Source: Flavobacteriales bacterium | GTDB lineage: Bacteria; Bacteroidota; Bacteroidia; Flavobacteriales_D; Crocinitomicaceae | DNA: 51,392 nucleotides | Direction of reading: 5' to 3' | NCBI GenBank assembly: GCA_947500875.1 | Contig: CANMUN010000015.1 | Coordinates: 1 to 51,392, forward strand | Shown: positions 31,907 to 41,184 of the stretch, one piece after another | How the letters are laid out: the number at the start of each line of letters is the position of its first letter | Numbering within the stretch: position 1 is the stretch's first letter | Made by a program: the position numbers and the translations under genes | The notes under the pieces: generated by a model | What the model was told of the DNA's origin: nothing | Seen by the model: only the letters and a program-made list of their open reading frames with translations | The model's database searches: none

Positions 31907-34097
31907 CGCGTTGTACCCCGTCAATTTCTTGAAATTTCCCCATGAGCCGCTCTAAGTGCTCCGTATCAAAGACCATGACACGAATGTGCCCTTCAAAAAC
32001 GCCGTCGTTGGTTTCAAAATGAATGCTTTTCATATTCACTTTGTTTTCTTTCGAAATGATCTCTGTTAGCCGGTTCACCAGCCCGATTTGGTCGATTCCA
32101 ACAATGCGAATAGCTGCTAATCGTTCTTGTAGCATTTCTGATTTCCATGCTGCCTTGATGCACCGGTAAGCAAATTTTGATTGCAGATGGACTGCATTTG
32201 GACAATCAGAACGGTGAATTTTTATTCCTTGATTGATGGTTATGAAACCAAAAACACCGTCCCCTGGTATGGGATTACAGCACGATGAAAGTTGGTATTC
32301 AACGCCTTTAAAATCGTCTCCAATAAAAATCACATCGCTTTTTGCATCGATTAAGGGTTTATTGGACATCTGCACCCATTCCTTTTTGGATTGCGTTTCT
32401 TTTCCCGTCGGAACAAGCAATCCGTTTTTGTCTTCGATTTCGCGAATTTTATTGACGTCAATTTTGCCCTTTGCTATGCGATAATACAATTCAGTTGCGT
32501 TCCCAATGCCGAAAAACTTTTCTAAAAAGGTAATGTTTTCGGCGTTCATTTTAAGGTTAAACTGTTTGAACTTTCGCTCTACAATTTCTTTTCCGTCTTG
32601 AGCGATGGATTTTCGCTCTTCGTTCAAGGATGCTTTTATTTTCTGACGAGCACGTGCGGAAACCACGAACTTAAGCCATTCATCGTTCGGTTTTTGTTTG
32701 GACGAAGTAATGATTTCCAACTGATCTCCGTTTTGTAATTCATAACTTAACGGCATCAAGCGATTATTCACCTTCGCACCGATGCAACGGTCGCCAATGG
32801 CGGTATGAATGTCGTAGGCAAAGTCCAGTATGGTCGCTCCAACCGGTAGAACCCTCAATTCTCCTTTCGGCGTAAACACGTAAATCTCCTCGCGGAACAG
32901 ATTGAGTTTAAACTCGTTGATGAAATCGATGGCATTGGTTTCGGTATTTTCCAACAAATCGCGGATTTCACTGATCCACCGATCAAATTTGCTGTCATCC
33001 TTTTTGTCTTCTTTATACTTGTAATGGGCAGCAATTCCTTTCTCTGCTATTTCGTCCATGCGCTTTGAGCGGATTTGCACCTCCACCCATTTACCTTGCG
33101 GCGACATGACGGTGGTTTGCAAGGATTCATAACCGTTGGCGCGAGGTGTTGAAATCCAATCCCTCAACCTTTCCGGACTGGGTTGGTAAAAATCCGTTAC
33201 CACGCTGTAGATTTTCCAGCAATCGGATTTTTCTTTTTCAGGGGTTGAATTAACAATAATCCGGATCGCAAAAACGTCATAAACCTCTTCAAAAGGAACT
33301 TCCTTGGTTTTCATTTTTCTCCAAATCGATGAAACCGATTTGGTCCGTATTTTAACATCAAATTGAAACCCTTGCGCTAAAAGCTGTTCTTTTACAGGTG
33401 CAATAAACCGTCGAATGAATCGCGTACGAACATCTTGGGTAGATTTCAATCGGTTCTCTATATCCTTGTAAACTTCTGGCTCACAATACTTCATGGACAA
33501 GTCCTCCAATTCCGTTTTAATGGTATAAAAACCAAAACGGTGTGCAAGAGGAGCGTATAAAAAGCGTGTTTCGGAGGCTATTTTCAGTTGTTTATCAGGG
33601 GACATTACCTCGAGCGTTCGCATGTTGTGCAAGCGGTCTGCAAGTTTGATCAACACCACCCGGAAATCATTGGAAATGGTTAAAATCATTTTACGAAAAT
33701 TCTCCGCTTGAACGGAAGCGTTTTCGTCAAACACATCGGGAATCTTGGTTAATCCGTCAATGATGTTTCGGATTTTCACACCGAAAGAATCCTCGATGTC
33801 TTGAAGCGTAATGTACGTATCTTCAACCGTATCATGCAACAAGGCACAAACAATAGCGGTACTATCCAAATTCATTTCATCGGCACATATCCTGGCTACA
33901 GAAATGGGGTGCCAAATGTACAATTCTCCGGATTTCCGACGCTCATCCTTGTGCGCCTCAAGCGAAAGATCAAAAGCCTTACGAATCAGTTTGGAGTCCT
34001 CCTTAGAACGATCCTTCACCGCACGCAACAAGCTTTTAAAAGCATTTAAAATCGCTTTACGTTCGTTATCTGCAAGAGGTATATCGGCTTGATTCAT
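31869..34097 (-). CDS. rel: RelA/SpoT-type (p)ppGpp synthetase/hydrolase
   Basis: A 742-residue long RSH protein controlling the stringent response. The order is: HD hydrolase domain (about 40-200, ALLHDTVEDTYITLQDI, LADRLHNMRTLE), synthetase domain (about 240-380, YDVFAIRIIV, WVEVQIRSKRMDEIAEKG), TGS domain (about 400-465, IYVFTPKGELRVLPVGAT), a helical region, a conserved-cysteine segment (LSSCCNPIPGDGV) and a C-terminal ACT domain (about 665-735). Hydrolase motifs look intact. In the synthetase G-loop the common GYxSLHT reads GYESLQT: a His-to-Gln change (codon CAA at about 33118-33120) that may affect synthesis. It is last in the operon after fahA (3-nt gap), and 38 nt overlap the ostA-like gene. 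Confidence 0.95.
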   Translation of the reverse strand: MNQADIPLADNERKAILNAFKSLLRAVKDRSKEDSKLIRKAFDLSLEAHKDERRKSGELYIWHPISVARICADEMNLDSTAIVCALLHDTVEDTYITLQDIEDSFGVKIRNIIDGLTKIPDVFDENASVQAENFRKMILTISNDFRVVLIKLADRLHNMRTLEVMSPDKQLKIASETRFLYAPLAHRFGFYTIKTELEDLSMKYCEPEVYKDIENRLKSTQDVRTRFIRRFIAPVKEQLLAQGFQFDVKIRTKSVSSIWRKMKTKEVPFEEVYDVFAIRIIVNSTPEKEKSDCWKIYSVVTDFYQPSPERLRDWISTPRANGYESLQTTVMSPQGKWVEVQIRSKRMDEIAEKGIAAHYKYKEDKKDDSKFDRWISEIRDLLENTETNAIDFINEFKLNLFREEIYVFTPKGELRVLPVGATILDFAYDIHTAIGDRCIGAKVNNRLMPLSYELQNGDQLEIITSSKQKPNDEWLKFVVSARARQKIKASLNEERKSIAQDGKEIVERKFKQFNLKMNAENITFLEKFFGIGNATELYYRIAKGKIDVNKIREIEDKNGLLVPTGKETQSKKEWVQMSNKPLIDAKSDVIFIGDDFKGVEYQLSSCCNPIPGDGVFGFITINQGIKIHRSDCPNAVHLQSKFAYRCIKAAWKSEMLQERLAAIRIVGIDQIGLVNRLTEIISKENKVNMKSIHFETNDGVFEGHIRVMVFDTEHLERLMGKFQEIDGVQRVTRWDLEDDSLL

Positions 34098-34100
34098 CGA

Positions 34101-35378
34101 TTAATCAGTGGCTGGTAGCAACTGGGACTTAACTTCACCAAAACCAATTCTCACACCGCTATTCTCGCAAAATCCTCGAAAAATCACGGTGTCATAGTCA
34201 TGGATAAATGCCCTTTTGGTTCCATCGAGAAGCTCCAAAGGTTTCGTGCCTTTCCAAGCAAGTTCCAACATGGAACCGTAAGAATCGGGAGTAGGTCCAG
34301 AAATGGTTCCAGACCCCATCAAGTCACCGCAACGAATGTTGCATCCATTGACCGTATGATGGGCCAATTGCTGGGCCATGGTCCAATACATGTATTTAAA
34401 ATTCGAACGGCAGATGCGGCTTTCATGGCCATGCTCTGGCTGTAAGTAAACCTCAAGATGGATGTCGTAGGATTTTTTTCCTTGATATTTTAGGTATTCT
34501 AACACCGGTGGATTTTGTTCTGGACCTTCCACGGCAAAAGGAATCAAGGCGTCCAGCGTTACAATCCATGGACTCATTGAGGAGGCAAAATTTTTCGCCA
34601 AGAAAGGACCTAATGGAACATATTCCCATTGTTGAATATCGCGAGCCGACCAATCGTTAAAAAGGCAAAGCCCGAAAATATAATCCTCTGCCTCTTCCGT
34701 ATTTATTTGCTCACCAAGCGGTTTCCCCTCAAAGGTTATGAAGCCCATTTCCAATTCAAAATCAACTCGTTTTGATGGTCCGTACACCGGATTTTCACCT
34801 TCATTTTTAGTTTGACCCTTAGGCCTTCTAACAGGAACATCTGACGCAATAATCGAACTGGATCGTCCATGATAACCCACGGGAAGCCACAACCAATTCG
34901 GCAATAAAGCATTTGCGGGATCACGGAACATCATACCCACATTGGTTGCATGCTCTTTGCTTGAATAAAAATCGGTGTAATCCCCAATTTGAACAGGCAA
35001 CATCATTTGAACCCGTTCTGCCTCATAAATCGACTCCATGATGGCTTCGAGTTGATTCTGAAGCTCCATATTTTCTTTGGAAAATAAGATTGCAATACGA
35101 TCACGAAGGATTCGAATACCGCTTTTACCCGACTTCATCAACGCATTCAAGGAATCAGCCTTGAAAACGCTCGAATCGAAAGGCAATCCATCCAAGAACC
35201 CCAGTTCACCAAGGGATGCAAGGTTTATGACTTTGTCGCCAATCCGGGTTGCAACAAAGCACTGATCGTCTTGCAATCGTGCAATGCCGAAAGGAATATT
35301 TTGGATGGGAAAATCTGAATTTTCAGGGACGTTAATCCACGAAACCAGGTTGGGATTGTTGGCAATCATCGTATTCAA
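34101..35378 (-). CDS. fahA: Fumarylacetoacetase
   Basis: Hydrolyses fumarylacetoacetate to fumarate and acetoacetate, the last step of tyrosine and phenylalanine breakdown. The 425-residue product has the N-terminal SH3-like domain (about 15-115) and the FAH catalytic domain. Motifs include GDYTDFYSSKEHATNVGMMF (about 130-149), PVGYHGRSSSIIASDVPVRR, DFELEMGFI (metal ligands) and LFNDWSARDIQQWEYVPLGP. It lies between ychF (2-nt gap) and rel (3-nt gap) on the same strand. No other homogentisate-pathway gene is in the window. Confidence 0.95.
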   Translation of the reverse strand: MNTMIANNPNLVSWINVPENSDFPIQNIPFGIARLQDDQCFVATRIGDKVINLASLGELGFLDGLPFDSSVFKADSLNALMKSGKSGIRILRDRIAILFSKENMELQNQLEAIMESIYEAERVQMMLPVQIGDYTDFYSSKEHATNVGMMFRDPANALLPNWLWLPVGYHGRSSSIIASDVPVRRPKGQTKNEGENPVYGPSKRVDFELEMGFITFEGKPLGEQINTEEAEDYIFGLCLFNDWSARDIQQWEYVPLGPFLAKNFASSMSPWIVTLDALIPFAVEGPEQNPPVLEYLKYQGKKSYDIHLEVYLQPEHGHESRICRSNFKYMYWTMAQQLAHHTVNGCNIRCGDLMGSGTISGPTPDSYGSMLELAWKGTKPLELLDGTKRAFIHDYDTVIFRGFCENSGVRIGFGEVKSQLLPATD

Positions 35379-35380
35379 TC

Positions 35381-36478
35381 TTAAACATTAAACCTAAAAT
35401 GCATGATGTCACCATCGGCGACAACATACTCTTTTCCTTCTACTTTAAATTTCCCAGCCTCTTTAATCGCAGCTTCTGAACCGTAGTGAAGGTAATCCTC
35501 GTATTTCATAACTTCAGCCCGAATAAAGCCTTTTTCAAAATCCGAGTGAATTACGCCTGCTGCCTGAGGAGCGGTTGAACCTTTATGGATGGTCCAAGCT
35601 CGGACCTCCTTAACTCCTGCCGTAAAATAGGTTTGTAAATTTAGTAACGAATAAGCAGATCGTATCAAGCGATTTACTCCTGGTTCCTCCAATCCCAATT
35701 CGTCTAAAAACATCTTGCGTTCTTCGTAGGTCTCTAATTCTGTGATGTCCGCCTCGATTTTCGCACCAATTACCAACACTTCCGCCTGTTCATTCGCTAC
35801 TGCTTCCCGAACCTGATCCACATAAGCATTTCCACTTAAAACGGAGGCTTCATCCACATTGCACACATACATCACGGGCTTGGAAGTAATAAGGTTGAAG
35901 CGTTTTATGACATCCATTTCCTCTGCCGTAAACCCTAAACCGCGAACCGAAAGGCTTTTTTCAAGCCCATCCTTTATTTTCAAAGCAAGTTGATTTTCCA
36001 AAACGGCTTCTTTATCACCAGATTTTATAACCCTTGCCAAGCTTTGAATTTTCTTTTCAATGGTTTCTAAATCTTTCAACTGCAATTCAATATCGATGAT
36101 TTCTTTGTCGCGTATTGGATTCACGCTACCATCCACGTGGACAATGTTACCATCATCAAAACAACGAAGCACATGCAAAATGGCATCTGTCTCACGGATA
36201 TTGGCTAAGAATTGATTCCCTAAGCCCTCCCCTTTCGAAGCGCCTTTTACCAAACCTGCGATATCCACAATTTCCATAGTTGCAGGCACAACGCGCTCAG
36301 GATTAACCATCGATTCCAATTTTTCCAATCGGGTATCCGGAACGGAAATGGTGCCTAAATTTGGTTCAATCGTGCAGAAAGGAAAATTAGCCGATTGCGC
36401 TTTTGCATTGGATAAACAATTGAACAGGGTTGACTTACCAACATTGGGCAATCCCACTATTCCACATTTTAGTGCCAT
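35381..36478 (-). CDS. ychF: Ribosome-binding ATPase YchF
   Basis: A 365-residue Obg-like P-loop protein. G1 is [12 protein letters not shown] (about 8-19), the switch region is [20 protein letters not shown], and the G4 position reads NVDE where GTPases have NKxD, as expected for the ATP-preferring YchF subgroup. A coiled-coil insertion (about 130-180) and a C-terminal TGS domain (about 285-365, ending [12 protein letters not shown]) complete it. It probably associates with ribosomes and modulates stress responses. It follows a T9SS surface protein gene by 3 nt, an unusual partner. Confidence 0.97.
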   Translation of the reverse strand: MALKCGIVGLPNVGKSTLFNCLSNAKAQSANFPFCTIEPNLGTISVPDTRLEKLESMVNPERVVPATMEIVDIAGLVKGASKGEGLGNQFLANIRETDAILHVLRCFDDGNIVHVDGSVNPIRDKEIIDIELQLKDLETIEKKIQSLARVIKSGDKEAVLENQLALKIKDGLEKSLSVRGLGFTAEEMDVIKRFNLITSKPVMYVCNVDEASVLSGNAYVDQVREAVANEQAEVLVIGAKIEADITELETYEERKMFLDELGLEEPGVNRLIRSAYSLLNLQTYFTAGVKEVRAWTIHKGSTAPQAAGVIHSDFEKGFIRAEVMKYEDYLHYGSEAAIKEAGKFKVEGKEYVVADGDIMHFRFNV

Positions 36479-36481
36479 ACT

Positions 36482-37897
36482 TTAAATTTTAATAATCTTT
36501 TGAATGTGTTGATTTTTCCGAACAAAATAAACCCCCGAAGGATGTTCGATGAACGCTAACTGAACGGAGTCGGAGTCAAGTTTCAAGTAGAAAATAACAT
36601 TACCCGCAAGGTTGTAAACCGTAATCATGTCTCCTATTATTCCATGAATCTCCATCGATTCTACAAAGGGATTAGGACTAACAAAACCGCTTTCTGCGCC
36701 TAATTCGTTGAACGACGCGTTATTGATAACTAGGCATTCGGAAGTGTCAAAACACTGACTTTGAGCTACCGAAACCACTACAGCGAATGTCCCATTAATG
36801 ACTGGAAAAACTGGGGAAGTTTGCCCAGGCATGTTTTGTTGGGTAATGCAGTTAATCCACTGGTAATTATATCCCAGCGCGTTCGGAACAGCAGTAAGGT
36901 TGATTCCGTCGTTGACCATTGTAGCCGTTGGAGTTGGTACAACTGTAATATTAAAACTGTCGATTGCAAAACAACCAGAGGGCATTTGGTAATTCAGCCA
37001 CATCACCGAGGTTGAAGCTGGGGTAACCGTTTGAAATGTGGTGGTTGCCCCATTTGACCACTGATAGCTTCCTCCCGGAATTGAAACTTGCGCTGATAAC
37101 ATTTGCGAATTGCCTTGACAAACATTGTAGTCCAAAACGGAGACCGTAGGAACAGGATTTACGGTTACTATTACCGAATCCGTTACGGGTGCGCAGCCGT
37201 TGACGGCATAGGATACATAATAGACTTGACTCGAGGATGGACTGACGGTAATGGACGGCTGGCCTTGCCCTGTTGACCAAGAAAAAACCCCGCCTTGAGG
37301 AAATACATTCGCGTCAATCACCGTTGATTCGCCCGCACAAATGGCATAATCCCCGGTTTGAATCATAGGTGCCATGCTAACCGTAACTGGAATCGATTGG
37401 GATGTTGTACAACCATTTGGGGCAACACATGTCACGGAATAAGAGGTCGAATTTACCGGGCTTGCACAATAGGTTGCTCCCTGCTGTCCACCTGACCATA
37501 AAAATTGACTTCCGTTCACTCCTGAACTGGCAGTTAAACAAATGGACTGTCCAGTACATAATGTATTATTTACAGCATTCGTCGTCACGTTTAAAGTTGG
37601 GCTAACGTTGACGGTTACTGTCGTCGATGCGGATGCAGTCGACCCAAAAAGAGAATATGTTACCGTATACGTTACCGTACTTGATGGAGAAACTGAGATG
37701 CTCTGAGTCGTTAAATTCCCCGGAGACCAAAGAAACGTGCCTCCAGCGGAAGAAGGTGTTGCGGTTAAGGTGCTGTTTCCCCCAGTGCATATCGATGGGT
37801 TGGAATTCGAAACAACTACGGTAACTTGTGCAAAAGGTTGATCAGGTAAAAGAAATGAAAGCAGAAGTACTAATCCAAGAAATTGTTTAATTTGCAT
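36482..37897 (-). CDS. T9SS surface protein with repeated Ig-like/PKD-like modules
   Basis: The 471-residue product has a signal peptide (about 1-24, DQPFAQ). Four modules of about 80-90 residues follow (to about 375), each opening with a CxG or CAG motif and carrying an F-x-W-S-x-G core: ICTGGNSTLTATPSSAGG, LCTGQSICLTASSGVNGSQF, ICAGESTVIDANVFPQGGVF and VCQGNSQMLSAQVSIPGGSY. Serine/threonine-rich strands ending in YTVTYS-like segments separate them. The C-terminal ~75 residues are a type IX sorting domain (SPNPFVESMEIHGI, then HPSGVYFVRKNQHIQKIIKI). It is probably an adhesin or matrix-like surface protein. The ATG at 37897 is preferred over an upstream TTG. It is first in the operon with ychF, fahA and rel. 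Confidence 0.85.
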   Translation of the reverse strand: MQIKQFLGLVLLLSFLLPDQPFAQVTVVVSNSNPSICTGGNSTLTATPSSAGGTFLWSPGNLTTQSISVSPSSTVTYTVTYSLFGSTASASTTVTVNVSPTLNVTTNAVNNTLCTGQSICLTASSGVNGSQFLWSGGQQGATYCASPVNSTSYSVTCVAPNGCTTSQSIPVTVSMAPMIQTGDYAICAGESTVIDANVFPQGGVFSWSTGQGQPSITVSPSSSQVYYVSYAVNGCAPVTDSVIVTVNPVPTVSVLDYNVCQGNSQMLSAQVSIPGGSYQWSNGATTTFQTVTPASTSVMWLNYQMPSGCFAIDSFNITVVPTPTATMVNDGINLTAVPNALGYNYQWINCITQQNMPGQTSPVFPVINGTFAVVVSVAQSQCFDTSECLVINNASFNELGAESGFVSPNPFVESMEIHGIIGDMITVYNLAGNVIFYLKLDSDSVQLAFIEHPSGVYFVRKNQHIQKIIKI

Positions 37898-37900
37898 GCA

Positions 37901-37908
37901 CAAAATTA
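37901..37908 (-). promoter_or_regulatory. TAnnTTTG box abutting the start codon (minus strand)
   Basis: On the minus strand TAATTTTG runs from 37908 to 37901 and ends 3 nt before the ATG at 37897, predicting a leaderless transcript. The whole gap to the divergent M28 peptidase gene is only 20 nt, so regulatory DNA must extend into that coding region. Confidence 0.5.
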
Positions 37909-37917
37909 GCGCTTTTT

Positions 37918-39291
37918 ATGTTTAAGTACTCCTATCTTCTAGCATTATTGCAGATTACTTCACTGCACTTTTTTGCACAAGACTCTTCGATGATTCGCAA
38001 GATCTACGACGAAGCCTTGTTGCGCGGCCGAGCCTATGAGGATTTGAGATCGCTTTGTAAAGACATTGGACCTCGGCTATCCGGCAGTTCTGAAGCCGAA
38101 ATGGCCGTTCGGTGGAGCGAATCAAAGATGAAGGCCTATGGTTTTGACACGGTTTATCTTCAACCCATTATGGTTCCTCATTGGGAAAGAGGAAACCCCG
38201 AAACAGCATGGCTAAGCACCCCAACCACAACTCCTTACAAGTTAAATATCAAAGCCTTAGGTGGCTCTATTTCTACGAATGGAATACTTGAAGGAGAAGT
38301 CATAATGTTTGATCATTTGGACGATTTAAAGAAATCAACCCGTTCCGTTGTAGAAGGGAAAATCGTTTTTTTGAACCAGCCTATGAACGCTGCGGAAATT
38401 CAAACCTTTAAAGCGTATGGCGCCTGTTATCCTATCCGTGGAAACGGCGCAGTTGAAGCTGCCAAACTGGGTGCAAAAGCGGTAATTATCCGTTCTCTTG
38501 CCTTGCCCTTGGACGACCATCCTCACACAGGAAGCATGCGCTATGAAGACAGCATACCTAAAATACCCGCTGCAGCCTTGTCCACCTTGGATTGCGAATA
38601 CCTTGCCCGCGCTTTACAAGCAGATAGTAAGGCGATGATTACCTTAGAAATGGATTGCCGGGTATTCCCGGACGCGCCATCTTTCAATGTAATTGCTGAA
38701 ATCAAAGGCAGAAAACAACCCAAAGAAATCATAACCTTCGGGGGGCACTTGGATTCTTGGGACCAAGGAGAAGGTGCCCACGACGACGGTGCAGGAGTCA
38801 TTCACTGCATGGAGGCATTGCGCATTCTAAAAACCTTAGAATATCAACCAGTACACACCTTGAGGGTGGTGTTTTTTATGAACGAAGAAAATGGTAACAT
38901 GGGCGGAAAAACATACGCAAAGTGGGTTAAAGAGCAAGGAGAAAAACATATTGCAGCGTTGGAAAGTGACCGAGGGGGCTTTACCCCGCGGGGATTTGGT
39001 TGCGACGGAAATCCCAAGGTGTTTGAACGGTTTTCATCGTACAAAAATCTATTTGATTCCTATGATTTGCACGTTTGGGAGAAAGGCGGTGGCGGAGTGG
39101 ATATCGGACCCTTAAAAAACGAATTCAAGGACATAACACTCTTTGGATTCATCCCCGATTCCCAGCGATATTTCGATGTACACCATGCGGCAAGCGATGT
39201 GTTTGAGAACGTCAATAAAAGGGAACTGGAATTGGGCGCGGCCGCCGTTACGAGTCTCATCTATCTATTGGACAAGGATTTATTTCGCTAA
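37918..39291 (+). CDS. Exported M28-family metallopeptidase with PA domain
   Basis: The 457-residue product has a signal peptide (about 1-21, HFFAQ). The peptidase core is interrupted by a PA insertion (about 120-225, including AAKLGAKAVIIRS). Zinc ligands are visible in order: GGHLDSWD (His, Asp), GAHDDGAG (bridging Asp), NEENGNMGG (catalytic Glu and ligand Glu), ESDRGGF (Asp) and DVHHAASD (His). The family comprises aminopeptidases and carboxypeptidases resembling plasma glutamate carboxypeptidase. There is no T9SS tail, so it is likely periplasmic. Its start is 20 nt from that of the divergent T9SS gene, and no promoter box was found in that gap for this strand. Confidence 0.92.
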   Translation: MFKYSYLLALLQITSLHFFAQDSSMIRKIYDEALLRGRAYEDLRSLCKDIGPRLSGSSEAEMAVRWSESKMKAYGFDTVYLQPIMVPHWERGNPETAWLSTPTTTPYKLNIKALGGSISTNGILEGEVIMFDHLDDLKKSTRSVVEGKIVFLNQPMNAAEIQTFKAYGACYPIRGNGAVEAAKLGAKAVIIRSLALPLDDHPHTGSMRYEDSIPKIPAAALSTLDCEYLARALQADSKAMITLEMDCRVFPDAPSFNVIAEIKGRKQPKEIITFGGHLDSWDQGEGAHDDGAGVIHCMEALRILKTLEYQPVHTLRVVFFMNEENGNMGGKTYAKWVKEQGEKHIAALESDRGGFTPRGFGCDGNPKVFERFSSYKNLFDSYDLHVWEKGGGGVDIGPLKNEFKDITLFGFIPDSQRYFDVHHAASDVFENVNKRELELGAAAVTSLIYLLDKDLFR

Positions 39292-39294
39292 GAT

Positions 39295-39420
39295 ATGGTA
39301 GCTCAATTCACAGCAACATTGTACGACGCTGACATGATGGTTGATGGAAAGAAGTACTTGATCGTATCACTAAAGAATTCAAAGTTCAACGCTTTGAACC
39401 GGTTTCCCGTTATTGCTTAA
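39295..39420 (+). CDS. Possible small protein after the M28 peptidase (41 aa)
   Basis: An ATG 3 nt after the peptidase stop opens a 41-codon frame (FTATLYDADMMVDGKKYLIV near the start, ends NRFPVIA). The tight spacing suggests translational coupling, and the beta-like sequence resembles the start of Bacteroidota type VI tube (TssD-like) proteins only weakly. It ends inside the 3' end of the convergent vWA gene (11-nt overlap). It may equally be chance or a truncated gene. Confidence 0.35.
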   Translation: MVAQFTATLYDADMMVDGKKYLIVSLKNSKFNALNRFPVIA

Positions 39421-40804
39421 TTAACTTCACTGCCTTGGATTGAACCCCTTGGAAGTTGACGCTTAACATGTAAATACCGGATGGAAGGTCTATCAAATCG
39501 AGGGTTGATTTGGTCGTAACAGCGACCTGTTTTATCAGTACGCCTTGATTGTCCATGATAAATAGGACTCCTTCCTCTACTTCGTTGTTGTTAATTTCGA
39601 TGTGCACTACCCCATCCGTTGGATTCGGGTAGACCTTAGATATTTCCAACGTTGGTTTTTTCTTCTTTCTGGCAACATAAAATAACAAGCCACCCGCCAA
39701 GAGAGCGCACGATAAGATACCACCGTAAAACAAGAGTTCTTGTTGCTCCTCCTCTTCTAATTTCGCCTGCCGCATTTGTTCCTCCTTCTTGCGAATGTAG
39801 GTCTTGGTACTCTCATCGATTTGAAATCGTTCCTCTTCCGTGATAAGGTGAATTCCATCCTTTAAAAACGAAATTTCTAACGTTCGTTCCAAAGAGCTTG
39901 TATCCAAGTTGGGAGAGGTGTACACCATGTCATAGAATGCTTGCAATTTGGAACTGATTTTTCCATAAATGTCCGACAGAGCACTAGCGGATTTCGCATA
40001 AAAGAACTCACCATTCGTAGCGTCTGCAAGCATTTGCAATGAATCTGCATTTACATCGCCCAAACCAATTAAGTAAACCGGAATGTTCAATTCTTTGGAA
40101 AGTTCAACAACATCCTCATAACCGTTTTTAGACCTATTATCATTGCCATCCGTAAGTGCCACAACCACCGACAATCCATCGGCATCGCGTATTTGCTGCA
40201 TCCCTTCGATAAGAGCGTCGAAAAACGCGGTTAAATCATCAGCTTTCATGCTGTTGATCATTTTATTAATTTTCTTTTTATTGTCGGAAAGCTTCAAAAT
40301 TTTGTCGACTTTCGTTGAAAAACCAACTATGCTCATTTTATCTTTGGAAAAATTGAATTGATCAACAAACGATATCAAAGCCGTTTTGGCAACGTCAATG
40401 GGTGCTTTGTAGCCTTTGGGCCAAATGGGATTCCCCTCACCATCGTAATCATAATAAGGATTAAATCCCAAATCAATGAGTTGTTTTTCATCGAACTGCA
40501 TGGACCCTGAATGGTCGAGAACTGCACCAATATTGATGGGCTTCTTTTGTGAAATTTCACGAAGAGATACTACTTCACATTTATCACCATTCTCCCGAAC
40601 CGACATATCGTTGATTCCGAGACCAAAAACGGGATTACCGTTCGTTTTTTCAGCACGAAATACCACAGAAACTTTGGGAAATTGGTCTTGGTAAACACCT
40701 AAAATGCTCAATTTAGCAGTATCTTTTGTTGTAATTTCGCCGAGAACCTTTTTTTGTGCATGAACAAAAGGCATTGAAAGTAAAAAACAAAAAACAAGTC
40801 TCAT
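39410..40804 (-). CDS. vWA-domain protein with internal membrane segment and T9SS sorting domain
   Basis: The 464-residue product (ATG 40804; 40819 also possible) has a signal peptide (about 1-18, PFVHAQ). A short beta domain (about 50-85) comes next, then a von Willebrand A domain at about 88-270 with an intact MIDAS start (VLDHSGSM, about 95-102) and DDLTAFFDAL, plus VALTDGND. A Glu/Gln-rich helix (about 325-350) leads to one hydrophobic segment (about 355-377, LLFYGGILSCALLAGGLLFY) and a basic stop (RKKKK). A type IX sorting domain (about 385-464, VYPNPTDGVVHIEI, then DLPSGIYMLSV) ends the protein. A membrane anchor ahead of a T9SS tail is unusual. It is last in the nusB-yajC operon. Confidence 0.85.
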   Translation of the reverse strand: MRLVFCFLLSMPFVHAQKKVLGEITTKDTAKLSILGVYQDQFPKVSVVFRAEKTNGNPVFGLGINDMSVRENGDKCEVVSLREISQKKPINIGAVLDHSGSMQFDEKQLIDLGFNPYYDYDGEGNPIWPKGYKAPIDVAKTALISFVDQFNFSKDKMSIVGFSTKVDKILKLSDNKKKINKMINSMKADDLTAFFDALIEGMQQIRDADGLSVVVALTDGNDNRSKNGYEDVVELSKELNIPVYLIGLGDVNADSLQMLADATNGEFFYAKSASALSDIYGKISSKLQAFYDMVYTSPNLDTSSLERTLEISFLKDGIHLITEEERFQIDESTKTYIRKKEEQMRQAKLEEEEQQELLFYGGILSCALLAGGLLFYVARKKKKPTLEISKVYPNPTDGVVHIEINNNEVEEGVLFIMDNQGVLIKQVAVTTKSTLDLIDLPSGIYMLSVNFQGVQSKAVKLIKQ

Positions 40805-40884
40805 ATTATTGCTAATCATGGGTTGAACAAAGCGGGTATTTGGGATTGAACGGCGAAAGCAAAATACGTTACCCCTGCATTCAA

Positions 40885-41172
40885 TTATTTCGGGTTGCGG
40901 CGGTTGTATTCTCGAACCGAAGGACACTGCTCGTATTCCGATTCAAAGGCCTTCAATTCTTCCGGGGACATTTTTCGGGTCAACTGATTGCACTCCTCGA
41001 AGATGCCTTGATATTCTTCTTTACCCAGGATTTTAATTTTTTTAATGGGGTCATTGGTTTTATTAATCTCCTTCACGGCCTTTAGGTGCGCATCAGCACA
41101 CTCGCAAACCTTTGATTTGCAGGAAGTAAGCACAAAGACCGCAACAACTACCAAAAATAACGAACGTTGCAT
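40885..41172 (-). CDS. Small putative lipoprotein
   Basis: The 95-residue product begins with a lipoprotein signal (FLVVVAVFVLTSC, lipid-modified Cys at about 18), followed by a charged region with four further cysteines (CECADAHLKAV, FEECNQL, YEQCPSVREY). The cysteine spacing resembles small helical disulfide-bonded lipoproteins common in this phylum, but no function is known. The ATG at 41172 is used; the preceding codon is TTG. It sits between yajC and the vWA gene on the same strand. Confidence 0.7.
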   Translation of the reverse strand: MQRSLFLVVVAVFVLTSCKSKVCECADAHLKAVKEINKTNDPIKKIKILGKEEYQGIFEECNQLTRKMSPEELKAFESEYEQCPSVREYNRRNPK

Positions 41173-41184
41173 CAAATTTATAGT

